A stretch of DNA of 64,000 bases from Pseudomonas sp. B21-056 (GTDB lineage Bacteria > Pseudomonadota > Gammaproteobacteria > Pseudomonadales > Pseudomonadaceae): assembly GCF_026016325.1 (NCBI RefSeq), contig NZ_CP087203.1:434001-498000 (forward strand), written 5' to 3'. Shown here one piece after another: positions 17,864 to 24,416 of the stretch. A program made the position numbers and the translations under genes. The notes beneath the pieces are model-generated. The model had not been told where the DNA came from and made no database searches. It saw only the letters and a program-made list of their open reading frames with translations. The stretch's first letter is position 1. Each line of letters begins with the position of its first letter.

Positions 17864-20083
17864 TCAGTACAAATCCACCGGATCCACATCCAGCGACCAG
17901 CGCACCGCTCGTCCGCTGGGTATCTGTTCGAGCACCAGCAGCCAGGCACTCAACAATCGATGCAACGGCGCCCGGGCATTGGCTTGCAACAAGAGTTGCG
18001 CCCGATAACGCCCCGCCCGTCGCTCCATCGGGGCCGGTACCGGGCCGAGCAGCTCGATACCAGTCAGATTCTGCTCGGCCAGCAAGCGCTCAGCCTCGCT
18101 GCAGGCGTCGTCAAGGAAGCCTTCGGCCTGCCCCGGCTTGTGGGCCTCGGCCCGCAGCAGCGCCAGATGGGCAAACGGTGGCAGGCCGGCGCTGCGGCGT
18201 TCGCTCAAGGCCTGCTCGGCGAAGGCGAAGTAACCTTGCTCGGTCAGTTGTATCAGCAGCGGATGGTCCGCCAGGTGGGTCTGGATAATCACCTTGCCCG
18301 GTTCCTCGGCCCGCCCGGCACGGCCGGCGACCTGGACGATCAGTTGCGCCATGCGTTCGCTGGCGCGGAAGTCGCCGGAGAACAGCCCGCCGTCAGCGTC
18401 GAGGATCGACACCAGGGTGACCCGAGGGAAGTGATGACCTTTGGCGAGCATCTGCGTGCCCACCAGGATGCAGGGCTGGCCCTTCTGGATCGTGGCGAAC
18501 AGCTGGTTCATCGCATCCTTGCGCGACGTGCTGTCGCGATCCACCCGTAGCACCGGGTAATCGGGAAAGAGAATGCCCAGGCGTTCTTCGGCGCGTTCGG
18601 TGCCGGCACCTACCGGGCGCAAGTCCACTTTGCCGCACTGCGGGCAATGCCTCGGCACCCGCTCGGTGTGGCCGCAGTGATGGCAGCGCAGCTCGCCGTA
18701 GCGTTGATGCACGGTCATCCGTGCGTCGCAGCGTTCGCAACCGGACATCCAGCCGCAGTCATGGCATAGCAGCGTCGGGGCGAACCCGCGGCGGTTGAGA
18801 AACACCAGTACTTGTTGGCCGGCAGCCAGGGTCTGACCGATGGCTTGCTGCATCGGCCCGGAAATGCCGCTGTCCAGTGGGCGGCTCTTCACGTCCAGGC
18901 GCAAGAACCGCGGCTGCCTGGCGCCGCCGGCCCGTTCGTTCAGGCGCAGCAGCCCGTAGCGACCGGTGTAGGCGTTGTGCAGGCTCTCCAGGGACGGCGT
19001 CGCCGAGCCGAGGACAATGGGAATGTCCTCCTGGCGGGCGCGTACCAGGGCCAGGTCGCGGGCATGGTAGCGCAGGCCTTCCTGCTGCTTATACGAGCCG
19101 TCGTGTTCTTCGTCGATGATGATCAGGCCGGGGTTCTTCATCGGGGTGAACAGGGCCGAGCGGGTGCCGATGATGATGTCGGCCTCGCCATCCCGGGCGG
19201 CGAGCCAGGCTTCCAGGCGTTCGCGATCATTGACCGCCGAGTGCACCAGGGCAATCCGGGCGTTGAAACGTTGTTCGAAGCGCGCGAGCGTTTGCGGGCC
19301 GAGGTTGATTTCCGGAATCAGCACCAGGGCCTGCTTGCCCGCTTCCAGGGTCTGGCGGATGAGCTGGAGATAGACTTCGGTCTTGCCGCTGCCGGTGACG
19401 CCTGCCAGCAAAAAGGCGTGATAACTGTCGAAACCTGCGCGGATCGCTTCGCAGGCGGCCCGCTGTTCGGCGTTGAGCGGCAGTTCCGGCTGGGCCAGCC
19501 AATGTTCGTGACGGGCGCCCGGGGCATGCCGGCGGACTTCCACCTGGACCAGGTCCTTGGCCAGCAGCAGGTCGAGGCTGTCCTTGCTGAGCATCAGCTT
19601 GCTCAGCAACTGATGCGCCACGCCGTGGGGATGCTGGGCAAGCGTCGCCAGGGCTTCGCGTTGACGGGGCGCGCGGGCGATACGTGGGTCATCCAGCGAA
19701 GCCCCCGGCGCCACCGACCAGAACCGCTCCTGGCGCGCCTCGGCCGGCTCGCCCTGGCGCAGCAGCACCGGCAACGCCCAGCTCAACGTATCGCCGAGAC
19801 TGTGCTGGTAATACTGGGCGGTCCACAGGCATAGCTTGAACAACGAGGCCGGCAGCGGCGGCGTGGCGTCGAGCAGCGCCAGGGCCGGCTTGAGCTTGTC
19901 GGCCGGGACCTCGCTGTGGTCGGTGATTTCCACCAGGATGCCGATCATCTCCCGCCGACCGAAGGGCACCCGCAAGCGCATGCCCGGCTGCAGCCGGTCA
20001 CGCGGGACTCCGGCCGGGGCGCGATAGTCGAACAGGCGGCGCAGGGGCGAAGGCAGGGCGAGGCGCAGAATGGCGTCGGGCAC
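17864..20083 (-). CDS. priA: PriA, primosomal replication-restart helicase
   Basis: PriA reloads the replisome at stalled forks. The 739-residue product (GTG start at 20083, MPDAILRLALPSPLRRLFDY) has the N-terminal DNA-binding domain, Walker A GVTGSGKTEVYL, the DEEH Walker B ('LIIIDEEHDGSYKQQEGL'), helicase motif 'LGSATPS', and a zinc-binding region with paired cysteines (CHDCGWMSGCERCD, CHHCGHTERVPRHCPQCG). It ends in helicase motifs 'GTQMLAKGHHFP' and 'QVAGRAGRAE'. Another GTG at 20101 would add six residues; the downstream GTG is preferred because GAGA precedes it and the product then matches the usual length. Confidence 0.96.
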   Translation of the reverse strand: MPDAILRLALPSPLRRLFDYRAPAGVPRDRLQPGMRLRVPFGRREMIGILVEITDHSEVPADKLKPALALLDATPPLPASLFKLCLWTAQYYQHSLGDTLSWALPVLLRQGEPAEARQERFWSVAPGASLDDPRIARAPRQREALATLAQHPHGVAHQLLSKLMLSKDSLDLLLAKDLVQVEVRRHAPGARHEHWLAQPELPLNAEQRAACEAIRAGFDSYHAFLLAGVTGSGKTEVYLQLIRQTLEAGKQALVLIPEINLGPQTLARFEQRFNARIALVHSAVNDRERLEAWLAARDGEADIIIGTRSALFTPMKNPGLIIIDEEHDGSYKQQEGLRYHARDLALVRARQEDIPIVLGSATPSLESLHNAYTGRYGLLRLNERAGGARQPRFLRLDVKSRPLDSGISGPMQQAIGQTLAAGQQVLVFLNRRGFAPTLLCHDCGWMSGCERCDARMTVHQRYGELRCHHCGHTERVPRHCPQCGKVDLRPVGAGTERAEERLGILFPDYPVLRVDRDSTSRKDAMNQLFATIQKGQPCILVGTQMLAKGHHFPRVTLVSILDADGGLFSGDFRASERMAQLIVQVAGRAGRAEEPGKVIIQTHLADHPLLIQLTEQGYFAFAEQALSERRSAGLPPFAHLALLRAEAHKPGQAEGFLDDACSEAERLLAEQNLTGIELLGPVPAPMERRAGRYRAQLLLQANARAPLHRLLSAWLLVLEQIPSGRAVRWSLDVDPVDLY

Positions 20084-20123
20084 GCGGGGGGATCTCGACA
20101 CAAGCGGTTAAAGGACCATGCAC

Positions 20124-20215
20124 ATGTGGGAGCGAGCTTGCTCGCGATGGCGGCGTGCCAGTCAACATTCATGCTGCTGATCCACCGCCATCGCGAGCAA
20201 GCTCGCTCCCACAAG
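20124..20215. repeat. REP pair 6, variant core in both copies
   Basis: An inverted REP pair lies between divergent priA and rpmE. Both copies carry the same core change (GAGCGAGCTTGCTCGCGATGG and its complement) instead of GAGCCTGCTCGCG, so the pair is matched within the locus. Confidence 0.92.
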
Positions 20216-20265
20216 GATTGTGCTTGAGGCCGGGAGCCTAGCAGACGGTTGGTGCAAGGCATAGC

Positions 20266-20293
20266 TTGCGTCATTGTCGATGTCTGGTAGAAT
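20266..20293 (+). promoter_or_regulatory. Candidate sigma-70 promoter of rpmE
   Basis: TTGCGT and TAGAAT are separated by 16 bp, about 70 bp upstream of the rpmE ATG. The -10 is good and the -35 moderate. The 5' leader ends in a TGAGGA ribosome binding site. Confidence 0.5.
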
Positions 20294-20363
20294 CCGCGCC
20301 CTAATTACGTGCGGTATTCAACAATAGTGTTGGGTGGCGGCACGCTAGCCTGAGGAAAACACC

Positions 20364-20582
20364 ATGAAAGCCGATATCCATCCGGAATACCCAGCCATTG
20401 CTGTAACCTGCAGCTGCGGCAACAAGTTCGAAACCCGTTCGACCTACGGCAAAGCCCTGGCGATCGACGTTTGCAACGAATGCCACCCGTTCTACACCGG
20501 TAAGCAAAAAACTCTGGATACCGGTGGTCGCGTTCAGAAGTTCGCCGACCGTTTCGGTGCTTTCGGCGCCAAAAAGGCCTGA
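20364..20582 (+). CDS. rpmE: 50S ribosomal protein bL31 (zinc-binding form)
   Basis: bL31 sits at the inter-subunit bridge of the ribosome. The 72-residue product ([20 protein letters not shown]...) keeps the four zinc cysteines: Cys16, Cys18, Cys37 and Cys40. This marks it as the C+ form, the one usually replaced by a C- paralogue under zinc starvation; no paralogue is in the window. TGAGGA lies upstream of the ATG. Its own terminator lies 45 bp downstream, inside the next open frame. Confidence 0.98.
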   Translation: MKADIHPEYPAIAVTCSCGNKFETRSTYGKALAIDVCNECHPFYTGKQKTLDTGGRVQKFADRFGAFGAKKA

Positions 20583-20623
20583 GACTGATCATTTTGGCGG
20601 GTCGTTTCGACGGCTGCAAAGTG

Positions 20624-21418
20624 ATGAAAAAGGCGTCCCTTGTGGGCGCCTTTTTTGTGTCCGCGATTTGGCTGGCCAGCGCCCAGGCCTTCTGCCCGAC
20701 ACCGACGGACGCCACCGAGGTGGCGGTCCAGCGGGTGGTGGATGGCGATACCCTGCGCCTGGCAGATGGCCGCAGCGTACGCTTGATCGGGCTCAACACC
20801 CCTGAGCTGGGCCGGCAGGGCCGTTCCGACGAACCCTTTGCCATTGCGGCGCGGCGACGCCTGGAAGCCTTGGTGGCTGCCAATGACGGGCGTGTAGGGT
20901 TGGTTCCCGGCAGGGAAAGCAAGGACCGCTATGGCCGGACACTGGCCCATGCCTACGATGCCGCTGGCCGCAATCTCGAGGCGCAGATGCTCTCCGAGGG
21001 CCTGGGCTTTCAGGTGGCAGTGGCACCGAATGTCGGCTTGGCGGGCTGCCAGCAAGCCGCCGAACGTCAGGCGCGTGAAGCGCGGCCCGGGCTGTGGAAG
21101 CGTTCGCCCGTGCTCAAGACCGGGCAGATCAAGGCATCCGGTTTCGCCGTGCTCAGCGGGCGCGTCAATGCGGTCAAACGCAATCGTGGCGGTGTTTGGC
21201 TGCAATTGGAGGATTCGGTTGTATTGCGCATTGCGCCCAATCTGCTGGGCCGCTTCGATATGGCTTCGCTTGAGCGCCTTACAGGCAGGCAAGTGGAGGC
21301 ACGTGGTTGGGTGGTTGACCGATCGCGACGTAAGAACGCGGAGCAGGGGCAGGGCCGATGGCTGCTGCCGTTGACCGATCCGACGATGCTCAGCCCAGTG
21401 TCGGATAAAAAATTGTAG
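20624..21418 (+). CDS. Exported staphylococcal-nuclease-like (TNase) protein
   Basis: The 264-residue product starts MKKASLVGAFFVSAIWLASA with a signal peptide (cleavage near residues 20-22). It is followed by an SNase-fold domain (about residues 32-160): 'VQRVVDGDTLRLADGRSVRL', 'IGLNTPELG', 'SKDRYGRTLAHAYDAAG' and 'AREARPGLW'. The Arg and acidic residues of the active-site pattern (D-x-R-x-R and 'NTPE') are present. The C-terminal 100 residues look like an OB-type beta domain of unknown role. A TTG ten codons earlier is in frame, but the ATG at 20624 gives the better signal peptide. The rpmE terminator covers its first eleven codons. Confidence 0.8.
   Translation: MKKASLVGAFFVSAIWLASAQAFCPTPTDATEVAVQRVVDGDTLRLADGRSVRLIGLNTPELGRQGRSDEPFAIAARRRLEALVAANDGRVGLVPGRESKDRYGRTLAHAYDAAGRNLEAQMLSEGLGFQVAVAPNVGLAGCQQAAERQAREARPGLWKRSPVLKTGQIKASGFAVLSGRVNAVKRNRGGVWLQLEDSVVLRIAPNLLGRFDMASLERLTGRQVEARGWVVDRSRRKNAEQGQGRWLLPLTDPTMLSPVSDKKL
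20627..20655 (+). terminator. Intrinsic terminator of rpmE, overlapping the nuclease gene start
   Basis: AAAAAGGCGTCCC and GGGCGCCTTTTTT form a 12-bp stem with one bulged base and a TTGT loop, ending in six T. It begins three bases after the ATG of the downstream nuclease gene, so it is both coding sequence and terminator. Confidence 0.85.
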
Positions 21419-21494
21419 ACATTTTTTCTGCTGATTGTATGCACTGAGCCCTTGTGTTTCGTGGCTCTTGGCCCAAAGTCGTAGGGCAGGGCGC

Positions 21495-21523
21495 TTGACA
21501 GCGGTGACCGGTCAGTCTTGTAG
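21495..21523 (+). promoter_or_regulatory. Candidate promoter with palindrome before the malic enzyme gene
   Basis: A perfect TTGACA (21495-21500) is followed 17 bp later by a poor -10 (TTGTAG). The spacer holds the perfect palindrome TGACCGGTCA (21505-21514), a possible operator. A weak -10 with an operator in the spacer fits an activator-dependent promoter, but this is inference. Confidence 0.35.
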
Positions 21524-21589
21524 GGACTTTGCGAGGCGCGTATCCTCGGCGGTCCGTCTGTCCAACACAGTAAAAAGCGGAATGCCCAC

Positions 21590-22858
21590 ATGTCTGATCT
21601 GAAAACCGCCGCTCTCGAATATCACGCCAATCCTCGTCCAGGAAAGCTGAGTGTCGAGCTCACCAAGGCCACCGCTACTGCCCGCGACCTGTCGCTGGCC
21701 TACAGCCCCGGCGTAGCCGAACCAGTCCGCGAAATCGCTCGCGACCCTGAGCTGGCCTACCGATACACCGGCAAGGGCAACCTGGTTGCGGTCATTTCCG
21801 ATGGCACCGCGATTCTCGGCCTGGGTGACCTGGGTCCATTGGCCTCCAAGCCGGTCATGGAAGGCAAGGGTGTGCTGTTCAAGCGTTTCGCCGGTATCGA
21901 CGTGTTCGACATCGAAGTCGACTCCGAAAGCCCGCAAGCCTTCATCGACACCGTCAAGCGCATCTCCATCACCTTCGGCGGCATCAACCTGGAAGACATC
22001 AAGGCGCCTGAGTGCTTTGAAATCGAACGCGCCCTGATCGAACAGTGCGACATTCCGGTGTTCCACGATGACCAGCACGGTACCGCGATCGTGACCGCGG
22101 CCGGCATGATCAACGCCCTGGAAATCGCCGGCAAGACCCTGCCGGAAGCCAAGATCGTCTGCCTGGGTGCTGGCGCTGCGGCCATCTCCTGCATGAAGTT
22201 GCTGGTGAGCATGGGCGCCAAGATCGAAAACATCTTCATGATCGACCGTACCGGCGTGATCCACTCCGGTCGTAGCGATCTGAACCAGTACAAGGCTGTC
22301 TTCGCCCACGCGACCGACAAGCGCACCCTGGCGGACGCATTGGACGGCGCCGACGTATTCGTCGGCCTGTCGGGTCCGAACCTGCTGAGCCCGGAAAACC
22401 TGCTGCGCATGGCGCCGAACCCGATCGTGTTCGCCTGCTCGAACCCGGATCCGGAAATCTCCCCGGAACTGGCCCATGCCACCCGCAACGACGTGATCAT
22501 GGCGACCGGCCGTTCGGACTACCCGAACCAGGTCAACAACGTACTGGGCTTCCCGTTCATCTTCCGTGGTGCCCTGGACGTTCGCGCCAAGCGCATCAAC
22601 GAAGAGATGAAAGTCGCGGCCGCCAACGCCCTGCGCGAACTGGCCAAGCTGCCGGTACCCCAGGAAGTCTGCGACGCCTACGGTGGCATCAAGCTGGAAT
22701 TCGGTCGTGAGTACATCATTCCGAAGCCAATGGACGCCCGCCTGATCACCCTGATCTCCGACGCCGTGGCCAAGGCTGCGATCGAGACTGGCGTGGCAAC
22801 CCTGCCGTACCCGAAAAACTACCCGCTCAAGAGCGTGGATGACGTGTTCAACGGCTAA
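21590..22858 (+). CDS. maeB: Malic enzyme, short form (malate to pyruvate + CO2)
   Basis: The enzyme decarboxylates malate to pyruvate, producing NAD(P)H. The 422-residue product contains 'LAYSPGVAEPVREIARDP', the catalytic 'GKGNLVAVISDGTAILGLGD' region (with Lys), the metal site 'VFHDDQHGTAI', and a Rossmann motif 'IVCLGAGAAAISCM'. It lacks the phosphotransacetylase-like C-terminal half of enterobacterial MaeB (about 760 residues), so it is the short form common in pseudomonads. Cofactor preference is not certain from sequence. Followed by a strong terminator. Confidence 0.92.
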   Translation: MSDLKTAALEYHANPRPGKLSVELTKATATARDLSLAYSPGVAEPVREIARDPELAYRYTGKGNLVAVISDGTAILGLGDLGPLASKPVMEGKGVLFKRFAGIDVFDIEVDSESPQAFIDTVKRISITFGGINLEDIKAPECFEIERALIEQCDIPVFHDDQHGTAIVTAAGMINALEIAGKTLPEAKIVCLGAGAAAISCMKLLVSMGAKIENIFMIDRTGVIHSGRSDLNQYKAVFAHATDKRTLADALDGADVFVGLSGPNLLSPENLLRMAPNPIVFACSNPDPEISPELAHATRNDVIMATGRSDYPNQVNNVLGFPFIFRGALDVRAKRINEEMKVAAANALRELAKLPVPQEVCDAYGGIKLEFGREYIIPKPMDARLITLISDAVAKAAIETGVATLPYPKNYPLKSVDDVFNG

Positions 22859-22878
22859 GCGGTTGTAGCGCTTCAACG

Positions 22879-22910
22879 AAAAACCCCGGCTCCTGTGAGC
22901 CGGGGTTTTT
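22879..22910 (+). terminator. Intrinsic terminator after the malic enzyme gene
   Basis: Perfect 14-bp arms AAAAACCCCGGCTC / GAGCCGGGGTTTTT with a CTGT loop lie 20 bp after the stop codon. The symmetric A and T tracts could serve both strands. Confidence 0.95.
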
Positions 22911-22914
22911 TATT

Positions 22915-23017
22915 GATCGTTCCCACGCTCTGCGTGGGAATGTAGCCCGGGACGCTCCGCGTCCCCATCAAGAGCCGAACGCGGTGCGTCCGTAGCGGCG
23001 TTCCCACGCAGGAGCGT
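22915..23017. repeat. Composite intergenic palindromic repeat, interrupted by the IS
   Basis: A run of short palindromes (GTTCCCACGCTCTGCGTGGG, then GGGACGCTCCGCGTCCC, then GCGTTCCCACGCAGGAGCGT) matches the composite intergenic repeat common in fluorescent pseudomonads. The last palindrome is cut: its second half, GCGTGGGAACGATC, is found at 24314-24327 on the far side of the insertion sequence. Confidence 0.75.
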
Positions 23018-24310
23018 CACTAGTGTCCGGTAAAACCTTTTCATAGCTGAAGGCTACCCTGGGCAGCCTTCAGCTCTGTTCGTTCTTGCCTTCGATATCC
23101 GCGGTGTGTGTCGCTGAGCGGGCGCTCAAACAAGCTATGAGCCAGCCGGATAGTGAAGTTTGAAAGCGAGTCTGAGCAGGCCGAACGTTGTTGATACAGG
23201 AGCAGCAAAAGGTATGTGATCAGCGCGCTGTAGATTTGTAGACGCACCGCGTTTTCAGAGAATCCGAAGTACCGTTTGAGCTTGAGTTTTTGCTTGATCC
23301 ACTTGAAGAACAACTCGATCTGCCAGCGCTGCTTGTACAGGTCGGCAATTTCTTCAGCTGAGCGTGAAAAATCATTAGTCACCAGGATCAGCGGCGTTTC
23401 GTGATCATCTCGACGAACCTGGACCCGACGTACGGTTTGGTCGTGATAGTGATTTAACCGTCGTGTATTCAGGTGTTTTTTGCCAAATCGCACGGCTTCG
23501 TCCGACTCTATGAAGTCGGCATTTTCCCCTCTGTTCAGATCCTCTACGTGATTCACATTGGCATTTTTTTTGAGTCGTGTGACGAAGAACGCCCCCACCT
23601 GATCAATCTGGTGCCACCAGTTGTAATCGCAGTATCCCTTGTCGAAAACGTACGTGATGCCTGCTTCAAGCGGCATGGTCAGGGCGTCACTCAGGTCATT
23701 GACGTTGGCGGCAGTGATGTTCACGTAAGTGGGTGCTGTTTGTCGTGGATCAATTGCCACATGCACCTTCAGGCCTTGTGTTATGCGGGTTTTCGTCGCA
23801 GCGGTCCAGTCGTCGAAGCCGGGACCGCGCAAGGTGATTGAGGTCGAGTCGATCAGCGTGACCATCGCTTCCAGGGACTTGCGCTGCTTGCGGCCAACGC
23901 CCTGCAGCAAGTGCTCGCAGGCCAGCCGAAAAGGCTCTGAACTGCGTTTGCTCAAGGCATCACAAAGCGTTGAGCGAACCATGCTGCGAGCGTTGAGATG
24001 ATAATGGTGAGGTTCCAGCGATTGCGATGCTGTCGCCAAGGCGCGCAGGCTGCTGGCTTGTGTTATCTGACCAAAGATCAGCGTGACGAGCAGATCCCAA
24101 GAGCTGAATTGCTTGGCATAACGATCAGCGCCACAGCGTTTGACTGCATTTTTGAACAACTGATGAGGGAGTGCTTGGAGCATTTGTGAAAAGCGAGTGC
24201 TGCTGAACATAGCCGGAATCGAGTCTGAAAAAGCCGAGTATCGCTCAAAGGCAGGTACAGCAAGGGGGAGCAAGCTCCCCCTTCAGTTTTTACCGGACAC
24301 TAGTGACGCT
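23013..24310 (-). mobile_element. IS4-type insertion sequence, intact
   Basis: The element is bounded by a perfect 23-bp inverted repeat at 23013-23035 and 24288-24310; its inner part reads GTGTCCGGTAAAA. It carries one intact transposase. The outer ten bases of the repeat may be partly host sequence, because the element sits in a palindromic repeat, so the exact ends and target duplication are uncertain (the conservative ends are the GTGTCCGG motifs, near 23023 and 24300). Confidence 0.88.
23041..24210 (-). CDS. IS4-family transposase
   Basis: The 389-residue DDE transposase has an N-terminal IS4 helper domain ('FKNAVKRCGADRYAKQFSSW') and catalytic Asp in 'TLIDSTSITLRG' and 'YVFDKGYCDYNWWH'. 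The IS4 signature Y-(2)-R-(3)-E-(6)-K appears as 'YKQRWQIELFFKWIK'. The frame is uninterrupted, so the enzyme could be active. Its base composition and codon use (many A/T-ending codons) differ from the neighbouring core genes. The start at MFSSTRFSQM (24210) is preferred over an ATG-less extension to 24273. Confidence 0.93.
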   Translation of the reverse strand: MFSSTRFSQMLQALPHQLFKNAVKRCGADRYAKQFSSWDLLVTLIFGQITQASSLRALATASQSLEPHHYHLNARSMVRSTLCDALSKRSSEPFRLACEHLLQGVGRKQRKSLEAMVTLIDSTSITLRGPGFDDWTAATKTRITQGLKVHVAIDPRQTAPTYVNITAANVNDLSDALTMPLEAGITYVFDKGYCDYNWWHQIDQVGAFFVTRLKKNANVNHVEDLNRGENADFIESDEAVRFGKKHLNTRRLNHYHDQTVRRVQVRRDDHETPLILVTNDFSRSAEEIADLYKQRWQIELFFKWIKQKLKLKRYFGFSENAVRLQIYSALITYLLLLLYQQRSACSDSLSNFTIRLAHSLFERPLSDTHRGYRRQERTELKAAQGSLQL

Positions 24311-24341
24311 TCCGCGTGGGAACGATCATCGACCTTGGGGG

Positions 24342-24412
24342 CGCCATCGCGAGCAGGCTCGCTCCCACATTTGGAATACATACCCCTGTGGGAGCGAGCC
24401 TGCTCGCGATGC
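24342..24412. repeat. REP pair 7 (close, outward order)
   Basis: Two inverted REP copies (CATCGCGAGC... then ...GCTCGCGATG) lie between the insertion sequence and the ponA stop codon, about 20 bp apart. The second copy ends just before the stop. Confidence 0.9.
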
Positions 24413-24416
24413 CATA

